This document shows positions 23,548 through 32,811 of a stretch of 63,358 bases of DNA, in pieces. Both the position numbers and the translations under genes were made by a program. Under the pieces are notes generated by a model that did no database searches, had not been told where the DNA came from, and was given only the letters and a program-made list of their open reading frames with translations. Source of the stretch: Jeotgalibacillus campisalis (GTDB lineage: Bacteria > Bacillota > Bacilli > Bacillales > Jeotgalibacillaceae); assembly GCF_000829515.1 (NCBI RefSeq), contig NZ_JXRR01000016.1, positions 1 to 63,358 of the forward strand, written 5' to 3'. Positions within the stretch are counted from its first letter, which is position 1, and each line of letters opens with the position of its first letter.

Positions 23548-25278
23548 ATGAGCTACCAACAATCGTATGAGAAATGGTTTTCATTTGACCAGCTGGATGA
23601 AGAGGTTTTTTCTGAATTACAGCAAATGAAAGACAATGAAAAGGGTAAAGAAGACGCGTTTTATAAAAATCTGGAATTTGGTACAGGCGGAATGCGCGGA
23701 GAAATCGGGGCAGGAACAAACCGAATGAATCTTTATACCGTTAGAAAAGCAGCGGAAGGTCTGGCACGATATATTGAAAATAAAGGAGCGGAAGCAGTCA
23801 AAAGAGGAGTTGTTTTAGCTTACGACTGCAGAAGAAAATCACCGGAATTTTCACTTGAAATTGCACGTACTCTCGCGTCTCACGGGATTCAAACCTACGT
23901 ATTTGAGTCGCTGCGGTCGACCCCTGAACTGTCATTTGCTGTACGCTCATTACATACGTATATGGGGGGAATGATTACAGCAAGCCACAACCCCCCTGAA
24001 TATAACGGCTTTAAAGTGTATGGAGAAGATGGAGCTCAGCTTAATTTAGCAGATGCAGATGCTGTTATTGAAGAGATTAACGCTATTGATAATGAGCTTG
24101 ATATTCAAGTCAAATCCATTGAAGAACTGAAAGAGTCAGGTCTGATTAAAATGATTTCATCAAGTGTGGATGATTCATATGTGGAACATCTTATTACTGT
24201 CTCAGAAAAGCCTCAATTAGCGAAGGAGACGGATATTAAAGTTGTATTTTCTCCTTTGCATGGAGCGTCAAATGAGATGGTTCAGCGCGGACTTAAAGCG
24301 CTTGGGTATGAAAATATTCATATCGTTAAAGAACAAGAGCAGCCAGATTCAGAATTTCCAACAGTCGCTTCTCCTAATCCTGAAGAGCCTGGTGCCTTTG
24401 AATATGCGATCAGGGATGGAAAAGAAATAGGAGCAGACCTCTTAATCACAGCTGACCCTGATGGTGACCGCTTAGGACTTGCTGTAAAAGGCCCTAATGA
24501 TGACTATGTCCTGTTAACCGGAAACCAAACAGGTGCGCTGCTGCTTGATTACTTATTGGGGAGAAAAAGTGAAAAAGGAAGCCTCCCTCAAAATGGAAGA
24601 GTGTTTAAAACCATCGTAACCTCTGAAATTGGACGGAAGATAGCTGAGCACTATGGTGCGACTACAGAAGATGTGCTGACTGGCTTTAAATTCATCGGTG
24701 AAAAAATTAAACAATATGAAGAATCTGGCGAGCATACATTTCTGTTTGGATATGAAGAAAGCTACGGCTATCTCGTAAAAGACTTTGCCCGTGATAAAGA
24801 TGCCATCCAGGCAGCTCTTTTAGCGGTAGAAGCTGCTGCTTTCCATAAACAGCAGGGCAATACTTTGTATGAGGTTCTTTTATCGCTATTTGAAAAGCAC
24901 GGGTATTACAAAGAAGGGCTGGAATCGTTAACGCTTAAAGGAAAAGAAGGAGCAGATAAAATCCAGTCAATTCTGACGGGTTTCCGGGAGCACCCAATCA
25001 GGGAAGTTGCCGGTCTTGCCGTCCATTCACAGGATGATTACGGAACACAAAAACGTTTAATTACAGCTAAAGGAAAAGAAGAGGACATTTTGCTTCCCGC
25101 TTCAAATGTCTTAAAGTACTTTTTAGAAGATGGTTCCTGGGTTTGTATCCGACCGAGCGGCACAGAGCCTAAAGTTAAATTTTATTTTAGTGTAATTGGA
25201 TCAAGCCTTGAAGACAGCGAAAATAAATTAGCAGAAATTAAAGAAGCATTTATGGATAAAGTGCACTCCATGGTGTAA
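23548..25278 (+). CDS. pgcA: alpha-phosphoglucomutase PgcA
   Basis: Interconverts glucose-6-phosphate and glucose-1-phosphate, feeding UDP-glucose for teichoic acid and glycolipid synthesis. 576 aa, close to B. subtilis PgcA (YhxB). All four phosphohexomutase motifs are present: the phosphoserine loop [11 protein letters not shown] with S146, the Mg site DPDGDRLG (about 303), the sugar loop GYEESYGYL (about 400) and the phosphate-binding [12 protein letters not shown] near the end. AGGAGG lies 7 nt before the ATG. The gene is monocistronic with a terminator. Confidence 0.95.
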   Translation: MSYQQSYEKWFSFDQLDEEVFSELQQMKDNEKGKEDAFYKNLEFGTGGMRGEIGAGTNRMNLYTVRKAAEGLARYIENKGAEAVKRGVVLAYDCRRKSPEFSLEIARTLASHGIQTYVFESLRSTPELSFAVRSLHTYMGGMITASHNPPEYNGFKVYGEDGAQLNLADADAVIEEINAIDNELDIQVKSIEELKESGLIKMISSSVDDSYVEHLITVSEKPQLAKETDIKVVFSPLHGASNEMVQRGLKALGYENIHIVKEQEQPDSEFPTVASPNPEEPGAFEYAIRDGKEIGADLLITADPDGDRLGLAVKGPNDDYVLLTGNQTGALLLDYLLGRKSEKGSLPQNGRVFKTIVTSEIGRKIAEHYGATTEDVLTGFKFIGEKIKQYEESGEHTFLFGYEESYGYLVKDFARDKDAIQAALLAVEAAAFHKQQGNTLYEVLLSLFEKHGYYKEGLESLTLKGKEGADKIQSILTGFREHPIREVAGLAVHSQDDYGTQKRLITAKGKEEDILLPASNVLKYFLEDGSWVCIRPSGTEPKVKFYFSVIGSSLEDSENKLAEIKEAFMDKVHSMV

Positions 25279-25305
25279 ACGAGTCTCATCAAAAATACGA
25301 TTCAA

Positions 25306-25355
25306 GCTGAAGCAGCCTTCTTCCCGGAGGCTGCTTCAAGTCGTTTTGAGTACGT
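25306..25355 (+). terminator. terminator after pgcA
   Basis: GAAGCAGCCT/AGGCTGCTTC stem with a 9-nt loop, extended by CGA/TCG pairs, followed by TTTTG. Confidence 0.75.
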
Positions 25356-25639
25356 TGGAATGATAATTTCTAAAGCATTTTTACATGATGGAAGCAACTA
25401 CATACTGAATTTTATGTAGATCATATTTATACTCCACGTATCTTTACTAAATAAAAAAATCTTAATGGCTGCTTGAACCAATAAGATACGCTTATCCACT
25501 GATCTGTTAGGGTCAGCCCCACACCGTTCATCGAGGCCATATGATTAGATTAATGATAAGCCCTCCACTCATCTAAAAGAAAGTTTAGCGTGTGATTACA
25601 CTAAAAAAGACTTTGTTAATGGGTGGCGGCTATTTTACT
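25356..25639. other. gene-free spacer between pgcA and yhdB
   Basis: About 280 bases between convergent genes; no ORF with a ribosome site, terminator-quality hairpin or repeat was seen. Confidence 0.45.
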
Positions 25640-25876
25640 TTATAAGACGCTGACTGCTGGAGACCTGAGTCTTGAAGCGCAATATTCAGCGTAACGAAAA
25701 AGCTCTGTGTAATGATAAGCGGTGGTTTCCTGAGGTTGTGGATAGTGTATGCCTTTTAAAAGAGATTTTATTTTTTTGGATAGCAGATCATCCTTCGTGC
25801 GAACCATCAAAATAAGCATGTCATCCCAGGAGTGCCGGTATAAATAAAGCAGAGTGCGGTCATAGTCATTGTTCAT
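25640..25876 (-). CDS. YhdB-like small protein
   Basis: 78-aa soluble protein with MNNDYDRTLLYLYRHSWDDM at the N terminus and LILMVRTKDDLLSKKIKSLL in the middle, the pattern of the uncharacterised YhdB family of spore-formers. The ATG at 25876 follows AAAGGAGG by 13 nt, a long gap, but no better start exists in frame. The B. subtilis order yhdB then spoVR is kept, though here the two genes diverge. No function is known. Confidence 0.65.
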   Translation of the reverse strand: MNNDYDRTLLYLYRHSWDDMLILMVRTKDDLLSKKIKSLLKGIHYPQPQETTAYHYTELFRYAEYCASRLRSPAVSVL

Positions 25877-26161
25877 GTCTACTGTCCATCCTCCTTTCAG
25901 AGAAGTTATCATTAGTATGTGCTGAAAATCATAAATTTGTTCTGAAAATAATGAGTGAAAAAATGGAGCGATTGGACGTTGTTAACTTGTTGCCAGCATG
26001 AAGAGGGATAAGAAGGATATCATAATAATTTATAAAATTCAGGTACGCCTAAAATAATCCATAAATGTATTTCACCCTGTTCTGAAGGCTGCCGGTCTTT
26101 GCAAGATCTATGTTGTACATTAAAGAAGGTTAAGGAAATTGATCTAAGAAATACTCATCAT
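25877..26161. other. divergent intergenic region yhdB-spoVR
   Basis: About 285 AT-rich bases holding the upstream signals of both genes. Apart from the sigma-E-like promoter of spoVR at its right edge I see no defined element. Confidence 0.4.
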
Positions 26162-26189
26162 TCATGAACTTTTACTTCCGACATATATT
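26162..26189 (+). promoter_or_regulatory. possible sigma-E promoter of spoVR
   Basis: TCATGA, about 15 nt, then CATATATT (consensus CATACAAT). spoVR is sigma-E-dependent in B. subtilis, and the -35 resembles that proposed for prkA. Confidence 0.4.
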
Positions 26190-26216
26190 TTATGGAGGGA
26201 AGGGACGTGATGACCG

Positions 26217-27623
26217 ATGAGTGATAAAGAACTGATAAAAGCGATTGATGAAATAACTGAAGTTGCCAAAGGATTTGGGCTTGATTTTTTTCCAATGAGG
26301 TATGAAATCTGCCCTGCTTCCATTTTGTACACATTTGGTGCCTACGGAATGCCGATCCGATTTTCTCATTGGAGCTTTGGAAAGCAATATCATAAGATGA
26401 AGCTGCAATATGATCTCGGATTGAGCAAAATTTATGAATTGGTTATCAATTCTAATCCATGTTATGCATTTTTATTAGATACGAATTCATTAATTCAAAA
26501 CAAACTGATCGTTGCTCATGTTTTGGCGCACTGCGACTTTTTTAAGAATAATGTACGGTTCAGTCAGACCAAGCGAGATATGGTAAACAGTATGACTGCT
26601 ACTGCCGAAAGGATCAGAGCATATGAAATGGAAGTAGGAAAACCAGAGGTGGAAGAATTTCTAGATGCTGTACTTGCAATTGAAGAGCACGTAGATCCTT
26701 CATTTTCTAAAGCTTCATTTGACTGGAAAGTGGATGAGTGGGAGATTGAAGAAAAAGACACAAAAATATCTCCCTATGACGATCTGTGGAATATGGAATC
26801 GGTGCCTAAATCTTTGAACCGCTCCAGAGTCAAAAGAAAAAGATTTCCGCCTCAACCGGAAAAAGATTTGATGCTGTTTATTCAGCAATACAGCCGGGAG
26901 CTTGAAGAGTGGCAGCGGGATATTATGACAATGATACGTGAAGAAATGCTTTATTTCTGGCCTCAGCTTGAAACCAAAATATTGAACGAAGGATGGGCTT
27001 CCTACTGGCATCAGAAAATCATGAGAGAGCTTGATTTAACAAGTGGCGAATCCATTGAGTTCGCAAAGCTGAATGCAAATGTCGTACAGCCGTCTAAAAC
27101 TCAGATTAATCCTTATTATTTAGGCTTAAAATTATTTGAGCATATAGAGGACCGGTGGAATAATCCGGATGAAGAAGCCATTCGTAATGGTGTTAAGCCA
27201 AACAGTGGAAGAGAAAAGATTTTCGAAGTGAGAGAAATTGAATCAGATCAATCGTTTATCAGAAATTATTTAACAAAGGAATTTGTTCAGCAAGAAGATA
27301 TGTTCCTTTTTCAGCGAGCAGGCAGAGATTATAGAATTGTTGATAAAGAATGGGAAGGCGTCAGGGACGAGCTGGTTTCGTCGAGGGTAAATGGCGGGTT
27401 TCCATACATTGTTGTAGAAGATGGAGATTATTTGAAAAATGGGGAACTGTATTTAATGCATATGTACGAGGGCACAGAGCTTGATATTGAATATCTTGAA
27501 AGAGTGATGCCCCATATTCACCGCCTATGGGGAAAGACTGTACACTTAGAAACGTCGGTAGACGGGAAAAGTATCTGCTTTGTGCATAACGGAAGAACAA
27601 TGCAGCGCAAACATTTGTCTTAA
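26217..27623 (+). CDS. spoVR: stage V sporulation protein R (SpoVR)
   Basis: 468-aa cytosolic protein, counterpart of B. subtilis SpoVR, which is needed for a normal spore cortex, and of E. coli YcgB. Signatures are [56 protein letters not shown] and [17 protein letters not shown]. The His/Glu-rich LAHCDFF and [11 protein letters not shown] segments recall a metallo-hydrolase site, but no activity is proven. GGAGGGAAGGG precedes the ATG. With prkA and yhbH 13-17 kb to the left, the whole prkA-yhbH-spoVR set of co-occurring genes is in the window. Confidence 0.95.
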   Translation: MSDKELIKAIDEITEVAKGFGLDFFPMRYEICPASILYTFGAYGMPIRFSHWSFGKQYHKMKLQYDLGLSKIYELVINSNPCYAFLLDTNSLIQNKLIVAHVLAHCDFFKNNVRFSQTKRDMVNSMTATAERIRAYEMEVGKPEVEEFLDAVLAIEEHVDPSFSKASFDWKVDEWEIEEKDTKISPYDDLWNMESVPKSLNRSRVKRKRFPPQPEKDLMLFIQQYSRELEEWQRDIMTMIREEMLYFWPQLETKILNEGWASYWHQKIMRELDLTSGESIEFAKLNANVVQPSKTQINPYYLGLKLFEHIEDRWNNPDEEAIRNGVKPNSGREKIFEVREIESDQSFIRNYLTKEFVQQEDMFLFQRAGRDYRIVDKEWEGVRDELVSSRVNGGFPYIVVEDGDYLKNGELYLMHMYEGTELDIEYLERVMPHIHRLWGKTVHLETSVDGKSICFVHNGRTMQRKHLS

Positions 27624-27671
27624 AGAAAACGCGTTTAAATGCAATAATCGTTGACTGAACCTAATATACCC

Positions 27672-27707
27672 AGAAGAAAAAGAAGGATTTTTTCTTTTGG
27701 GTTCTTC
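27672..27707 (+). terminator. probable terminator after spoVR
   Basis: CCCAGAAGAAAAA pairs with TTTTTTCTTTTGGG around a short loop; T-rich 3' arm. Confidence 0.45.
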
Positions 27708-27845
27708 TATTTGATCGTATTACTCAGAAAAAAAGTGACTATTTATACGTTTATCACGTCTCTATACATGCCACAGTGCAGCTTGAAAATGAAAGGAGTA
27801 CATAGTTAAAGGCTAAGAATAAATTGAATATGGCAGGGTGATCAT

Positions 27846-28676
27846 ATGGATTGGTGGGCAATTATCGTTGCAATTATTTTAGGAGTTGTAGAGGGGCTGA
27901 CAGAATTTGCACCAGTATCTTCTACAGGTCACATGATTATAGTAGATGATCTATGGTTAAAATCAAAAGAATTATTTAATCCTGATGTCGCGAATACATT
28001 TAAAATCGTCGTTCAGCTTGGATCCATTTTAGCTGTTGTTGTGGTATTTAAAGAAAGACTGATCAATCTGGTGAAGATCAATAACAAATCAACTACAACT
28101 AATGCACCGGTTTTGAGATGGCAGATGGTGGCTGTCGGATTACTCCCTGCAGTCATCTTTGGCTTTTTATTTGAGGATTTTATTGATGAGCACCTATTTT
28201 CGATTGAAACTGTGCTGATCGGTTTAATCGGAGGCTCATTTTTAATGATTGCGGCAGATATACTGCATAAAAGAAATAACCATATAACTACAACCGTTGA
28301 TAAGCTAACCTACAAGCAGGCTCTTTTAATGGGACTGTTTCAATGTATCGCGTTATGGCCCGGATTTTCAAGATCCGGATCCACTATTTCCGGCGGAGTT
28401 ATTTTGGGTATCAGTCACAGAGCATCGGCAGATTTTACTTTTATAATGGCAGTGCCCATAATGCTTGGTGCAAGCGGATTGTCCTTATTTAAGAACTGGT
28501 CTTATATGTCCATTGATGTCCTGCCATTTTTTATTGCAGGCTTTGTAAGCGCATTTCTTTTTGCTCTTTTGTCCATTCGGTTTTTCCTTGCTATGATCAG
28601 CCGCATAAAACTGCTTCCATTTGCAGTCTATCGGCTTGTATTAAGCGGTATATTAATTGTGATTGTTTATTTTTAA
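27846..28676 (+). CDS. uppP: undecaprenyl-diphosphatase UppP (BacA)
   Basis: Membrane enzyme that dephosphorylates undecaprenyl pyrophosphate to recycle the lipid carrier of peptidoglycan and teichoic acid synthesis; extra copies give bacitracin resistance. 276 aa with about eight helices. The two signature regions are EGLTEFAPVSSTGHMI (residues 17-32, catalytic Glu and Ser/Thr) and PGFSRSGSTISGG (about 174-186, catalytic Arg). GCAGGGTGATC precedes the ATG. The gene stands alone. Confidence 0.95.
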   Translation: MDWWAIIVAIILGVVEGLTEFAPVSSTGHMIIVDDLWLKSKELFNPDVANTFKIVVQLGSILAVVVVFKERLINLVKINNKSTTTNAPVLRWQMVAVGLLPAVIFGFLFEDFIDEHLFSIETVLIGLIGGSFLMIAADILHKRNNHITTTVDKLTYKQALLMGLFQCIALWPGFSRSGSTISGGVILGISHRASADFTFIMAVPIMLGASGLSLFKNWSYMSIDVLPFFIAGFVSAFLFALLSIRFFLAMISRIKLLPFAVYRLVLSGILIVIVYF

Positions 28677-28724
28677 TGACTAGAGATAAAATTTGTTCAG
28701 CTTATATATAATCTGCAATTACAG

Positions 28725-28760
28725 AAGAATGCCCTCATGAAATTCATGAGGGCATTCTTG
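28725..28760 (+). terminator. hairpin after uppP, convergent with dedA
   Basis: AAGAATGCCCTCATGA and its exact complement TCATGAGGGCATTCTT around a short loop; only a weak T tract. Probable bidirectional terminator. Confidence 0.6.
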
Positions 28761-28849
28761 GTCATTGTATCATTATTGTCTTATAATCCCGTGCAATGTT
28801 TTGCGCTTGTAAAAGCGTCATTCTTTATACTAAATAGAAGCATCAGAAA

Positions 28850-29464
28850 TTATTTTGATTGTTTTTTTCTATTTTTGCTGTACCAGAAGATAAAAATAAT
28901 AACGAAAAGAGCGATGACTGCGTAGGCAATGGTTGAGTAAACGTCCATAAAACCGAGAATTTCTTCCCAAGAGTCACCCAACTGAGCACCGACAACAACT
29001 AAAATCGTATTCCAAATGATTGTGCCAAGAGTTGTGAAGATCAAAAATAATACAAAAGGCATATTTGACATCCCGGCTGGAATGGAAATTAAACTCCTGA
29101 TGAGAGGAATCATCCTGCAGAAAAACACAGTCCATATGCCATAACGGTCAAACCATGCATCAGCCCGGTGAAGATCTTCTTTTTTAACTCTTAGTATGCT
29201 CCCGTAGCGTTCGATTATTTTCTCCAGCCGTTCTACATCTACAAGAAGTCCAACTCCATAAAGGATCACTGCTCCAGCGACAGATCCAGCTGTAGAAGCA
29301 ATGATTACGCCAGTTACGGTCAATTCAGTGGTAGTAGTCATAAAACCGCCAAAAGGCAGGATTACCTCTGAAGGAATTGGAGGAAAAAGATTTTCAAGCG
29401 CGATCATTAGAAAAATGCCAAAGTACCCGTATTGCTCCATAAATGACATAACCCATTCCTGCAT
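28850..29464 (-). CDS. DedA-family membrane protein
   Basis: 204-aa protein of the DedA/VTT family, members of which move undecaprenyl phosphate or phosphatidylethanolamine between membrane leaflets. Signatures are ENLFPPIPSEVILPFGGF (about residues 25-42) and FFCRMIPLIRSLISIPAGMSNM (about 127-148), with four or five membrane helices. The ATG at 29464 has GGAGAG 7 nt upstream; an in-frame GTG five codons earlier is too close to that site. It lies beside uppP, whose product feeds the same lipid-carrier cycle, although the genes converge. Confidence 0.85.
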   Translation of the reverse strand: MQEWVMSFMEQYGYFGIFLMIALENLFPPIPSEVILPFGGFMTTTTELTVTGVIIASTAGSVAGAVILYGVGLLVDVERLEKIIERYGSILRVKKEDLHRADAWFDRYGIWTVFFCRMIPLIRSLISIPAGMSNMPFVLFLIFTTLGTIIWNTILVVVGAQLGDSWEEILGFMDVYSTIAYAVIALFVIIFIFWYSKNRKKQSK

Positions 29465-29642
29465 CAGTTCACTCTCCACATCTCACTATTTAAGCATTGA
29501 AATATGTATAACTTTAAATAGTGTATCATTTATATTTTTTCTGTTCACCTTTTATATTTATTAAAAAACAAAATGGATAGAACAATGATGACTTCCTCAA
29601 AAAAGGAGGGGTGGGGGGTTGAATTTTTCCTGCGATTAAAAT

Positions 29643-29677
29643 AAAAAAGGAAGAAGAGTAAGTATCTGCTTCTTCCC
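29643..29677 (-). terminator. terminator of the CDF exporter gene
   Basis: Minus strand: GGAAGAAG/CTTCTTCC stem with a 12-nt loop followed by TTTTTTATTTT. Confidence 0.85.
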
Positions 29678-29688
29678 CTCATCGGGCA

Positions 29689-30558
29689 TTAGACGTCTGG
29701 TTCTATATGAACATGAACCCGGGTATGCGGGCGGTTGTTTTGGAGTGTGTGTTCAATTTCATCCGATATATCATGACTTTCGACCACGTTCAAATCCGGA
29801 TCAACTTTTATCGTCAAGTCAATAAAGGTCACATTTCCGTGTGAGCGCGCTTTAAAATCCTCAATTTTCCTCACACCTGGAATATCTCTGACACTCGATT
29901 TAATTTCATTCACTTCCTCTGTATCAAAACCATCCGTGAGTGTATGTATCGCATCTTTAAAAATACCGATTGCCGTCTTCAAGATAATGATCCCAACCAG
30001 AAATGCAGCTAACGGGTCAAGCCAGGCCAGTCCTGCAAAGCTTCCAATAATTCCAATGGCTGCCCCGATACTGACAAGTGCATCTGATCGATTATCCTGT
30101 GCAGCTGCAAATAGCGAGGAGCTTTTAATGCTTTTGGATAATTTTAGATTGTAGCGGTACACTCCATACATGATAATGGAGCTGCCGATTGCCACCCATG
30201 CTGCAAGTAAACTCGGAGGATTAGTTTGACCGCCTTGGAGTAATATAGACCCTGCCTGTGTTAACACCTGAAATGCAACGGCCGTCATAATGAATGCGGC
30301 TGCGAATGAAGCAATGGATTCTGCCCGCATATGTCCATAATGGTGGTCTTGATCCGGTGGTTTTCTTGAAACACGAAGACCAATCAAAACGGCAACTGAA
30401 GCGATCACATCTGTTGTATTGTTAAGACCGTCTGCTTTTAAGGCTTCCGAGCCTGTTTGTGCACCAATAATTAATTTTATAACGGCAAGAACAATGTAAG
30501 CCCCAATGCTGATCATTGCACCCCGTTCCCCACGTTTTAAATTTTCGTATAAATCCAT
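29689..30558 (-). CDS. cation diffusion facilitator, Mn exporter MneP/MneS type
   Basis: 289-aa metal/proton antiporter with six membrane helices and a C-terminal cytosolic metal-sensing domain. Metal-site residues appear in LKADGLNNTTDVIAS (about 41-55) and AAQDNRSDALVSIG (about 150-163); HHYGHMRAESIAS lies between. The N-terminal ENLKRGERGAMISI and the DG/NR-SD site style match the Bacillus MneP/MneS (YdfM/YeaB) manganese exporters rather than zinc-type CzcD, which has HxxxD sites. GTGGAGG precedes the ATG. Monocistronic. I see no manganese riboswitch upstream. Confidence 0.85.
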   Translation of the reverse strand: MDLYENLKRGERGAMISIGAYIVLAVIKLIIGAQTGSEALKADGLNNTTDVIASVAVLIGLRVSRKPPDQDHHYGHMRAESIASFAAAFIMTAVAFQVLTQAGSILLQGGQTNPPSLLAAWVAIGSSIIMYGVYRYNLKLSKSIKSSSLFAAAQDNRSDALVSIGAAIGIIGSFAGLAWLDPLAAFLVGIIILKTAIGIFKDAIHTLTDGFDTEEVNEIKSSVRDIPGVRKIEDFKARSHGNVTFIDLTIKVDPDLNVVESHDISDEIEHTLQNNRPHTRVHVHIEPDV

Positions 30559-30840
30559 ACTTTTGCCTCCACATACTTTCTCACATGCCTTTATTATTTC
30601 CCTTACAATAGATTATCAGACCTGACCAATTTGGGTCTAGAGCAACGTTGTAGGAGGCTTCCACGCTTATTGTGAACAGGTAAATAAGTTGCAGGGAGGC
30701 AAAGGAAATCTGAATAGTTGGGAAATAAAGATTGCTGGAACTGACAGAGTCTAAAAGGTTTAGAATGATGTAATTATAGAGGGCGGTTAAAAATTGCTGG
30801 CTCATGCAGGGCAGTGAGCTGGTTAATTGGTGAAAGAATA
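30559..30840. other. gene-free spacer
   Basis: About 280 bases upstream of the CDF gene. A 96-codon leftward frame exists but starts inside a terminator hairpin and is rejected. No other signal was found. Confidence 0.45.
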
Positions 30841-30888
30841 AAAAAAGGAGTGTCCACAGAAAATAGTTCATGTGGACATTCCTTTTTT
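30841..30888 (-). terminator. bidirectional terminator downstream of the GH13 gene
   Basis: AAAAAAGGAGTGTCCACA pairs with TGTGGACATTCCTTTTTT around a 12-nt loop; T runs on both strands. Confidence 0.9.
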
Positions 30889-30921
30889 ATACGTGCTATT
30901 AATCCAGTGTAAAAAGCCGCA

Positions 30922-32604
30922 TTAAGACAATTTGTACACTCTCGCTTCATATGGTTTTAAAACAATCGTCGAAATTTCATGATGTTCTTCAAAGGGCAAA
31001 TTGCTGAGTATAATGTTTTCGCTCGAAAATTTGATATCCATATGATCTAAAATTGCATCTTTTTTTGAAAGATTCGTTAAAATAACGACCTTTTCTTTAT
31101 TGAGCATTCTAGTGTAAGCATAGATCTGATGGTGATCAGGCAAGAGCAATTCATACGTTCCATAGGTGAAAATATCATGATTCTTCTTCAACTTAATCAT
31201 TCGTTTATAAAAAGAGAGAACAGAATTTTCATCTTTCAGTTGATCTTCAACATTAATTTCTTTGTAGTTCGGGTTGATTTTCATCCAGGGAGCAGAAGTT
31301 GTAAATCCTGCATTCTCTTCTTGTGACCATTGCATTGGAGTTCGGCTGTTGTCACGGGATGATGCCCAGAGAATTCTCATAATATCTCCGTGAGGAAGTC
31401 CTTCTTCAGAGCGAATACGATACAGGTTTTTTGCAGAAACATCATCGTAATCGTCAATCGATTCAAAGTGAACATTGGTCATTCCGATTTCCTGACCCTG
31501 ATAAATAAACGGAGTGCCCTGCATTAAGAAATACATTGCAGCCATAGATGTTGCACTTTCATACCAAAAATCATGATCATCTCCCCAGGTGGAAACGACT
31601 CGCGGTTTATCATGATTTTCGATAAATAAGGCATTCCACCCGTTGTTCTCCAATCCTACCTGCCAGCGTGAAAGAACTTTTTTCAGCTCCACAATATCCA
31701 GCTCTAAATTGGTTTCGGCATCCCAAAGACCCAAGTGCTCAAACTGAAAAATCATATCCATTTTTCCATTTTCTTCACCCACCCAAAGGTCGGCCTCATC
31801 AATTGAAACACCATTTGCTTCGCCAACGGTCATAACATCTCGGGATCCATAGGTTTCGTTTTTAAATTCTTCAAGAAACGGCTGAATGCCTTCCTGATTC
31901 ATGTGCATATCAAATGAGGATACATATTGTTTCCTAAGAGGATTCGGCATATCAGGGAACCCCGGACGCTTTTTGATGTGGCTTACTGCATCAATTCTGA
32001 AACCGTCAATTCCTTTATCAAGCCACCAGTTTACAGCATCGTAAACAGCATGCCTTGCATCAGGGTTTTCCCAGTTAATATCCGGCTGTTTTGTTGAAAA
32101 AACATGAAGATAATATTGATCTGTTTTTTCATCATATTGCCAAGCTGAGCCACCGAATATACTTTCCCAGTTATTCGGTTCTGCTACAGTTTTTCCCTTA
32201 TTGTTTCGGATGCCGTCACTCCAGATGTACCAGTCCCGCTTTGGATCGTTAACACTTGAGCGTGATTCGATAAACCACTGATGCTCGTCACTCGTGTGAT
32301 TGGGAACAAAATCAATGATTAATTTCATTTCCCGCTGATGTACTTCTTCCATTAGCTGATCAAAATCAGCCATAGTGCCAAAATCGTCCATAATATCTTT
32401 ATAATCTGATATATCATATCCATTATCATCATTTGGTGATTTGTACATTGGACAGATCCAGATGACGTCTACACCAAGGTCTTTTACATAATCAAGACGC
32501 TGAATAATTCCTTGCAAGTCACCTATGCCGTCTCCGTTAGAATCCTGGAAGCTTCTTGGATAAATTTGATAGCCAACCGCTTCTTTCCACCAGATTTTTT
32601 TCAT
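30922..32604 (-). CDS. GH13 alpha-glucosidase
   Basis: 560-aa cytosolic alpha-glucosidase/oligo-glucosidase (GH13 subfamily 31 type), releasing glucose from the non-reducing end of short alpha-glucans. Conserved regions: DFVPNHTSDEHQWF (about 98-111), nucleophile D205 in GFRIDAVSHI, acid/base E262 in VGEANGV, and the transition-state Asp in IENHDKPR (about 330). Ala rather than Val follows the nucleophile; in this subfamily Val tends to mark alpha-1,6 specificity, so alpha-1,4 preference is more likely (inference). GGGGGTG precedes the ATG. A LacI-type operator and a small hairpin lie upstream; no transporter is adjacent. Confidence 0.88.
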   Translation of the reverse strand: MKKIWWKEAVGYQIYPRSFQDSNGDGIGDLQGIIQRLDYVKDLGVDVIWICPMYKSPNDDNGYDISDYKDIMDDFGTMADFDQLMEEVHQREMKLIIDFVPNHTSDEHQWFIESRSSVNDPKRDWYIWSDGIRNNKGKTVAEPNNWESIFGGSAWQYDEKTDQYYLHVFSTKQPDINWENPDARHAVYDAVNWWLDKGIDGFRIDAVSHIKKRPGFPDMPNPLRKQYVSSFDMHMNQEGIQPFLEEFKNETYGSRDVMTVGEANGVSIDEADLWVGEENGKMDMIFQFEHLGLWDAETNLELDIVELKKVLSRWQVGLENNGWNALFIENHDKPRVVSTWGDDHDFWYESATSMAAMYFLMQGTPFIYQGQEIGMTNVHFESIDDYDDVSAKNLYRIRSEEGLPHGDIMRILWASSRDNSRTPMQWSQEENAGFTTSAPWMKINPNYKEINVEDQLKDENSVLSFYKRMIKLKKNHDIFTYGTYELLLPDHHQIYAYTRMLNKEKVVILTNLSKKDAILDHMDIKFSSENIILSNLPFEEHHEISTIVLKPYEARVYKLS

Positions 32605-32625
32605 ATTCGTGCACCCCCATAGTTA

Positions 32626-32639
32626 TGCAATCGTTTGCA
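32626..32639 (-). promoter_or_regulatory. LacI-family operator (cre-like) before the alpha-glucosidase gene
   Basis: TGCAATCGTTTGCA is a near-perfect dyad around a central CG, as bound by CcpA or a MalR-type regulator; it misses the strict cre consensus at two positions. It lies about 22-35 nt before the start codon. Confidence 0.6.
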
Positions 32640-32649
32640 CATACTTAAA

Positions 32650-32673
32650 TAAAAAAACGGATCTCATATCCGT
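32650..32673 (-). terminator. hairpin with U tract upstream of the alpha-glucosidase gene
   Basis: On the minus strand, ACGGAT/ATCCGT with a 5-nt loop, followed by TTTTTTT. It is separate from the better-placed terminator of the previous gene at 32766-32802, so it could act as an attenuator in the GH13 leader. Confidence 0.55.
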
Positions 32674-32765
32674 CTATTGATCAAATACTATTTTTCACCT
32701 GTTTATTTTACCCTTATATGATCGTCAATGCAATGGCTTTTTGCAGAGAAATCAAAAATAGACAA

Positions 32766-32802
32766 AGAAAAAGCTGAATCGATAAATAGCATCAATTCAG
32801 CT
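32766..32802 (-). terminator. terminator of the MpfA-like gene
   Basis: Minus strand: AGCTGAAT/ATTCAGCT stem followed by TTTTTCTTT. Confidence 0.8.
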
Positions 32803-32811
32803 CCGATTCTT

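Noticed and set aside
28737-28925. 62-codon ORF after uppP
   Set aside because: Starts in the hairpin at 28725-28760 and runs antisense into dedA.
30581-30871. 96-codon leftward ORF
   Set aside because: Its start lies inside the terminator hairpin at 30841-30888, it has no ribosome site, and the sequence looks like random AT-rich translation.
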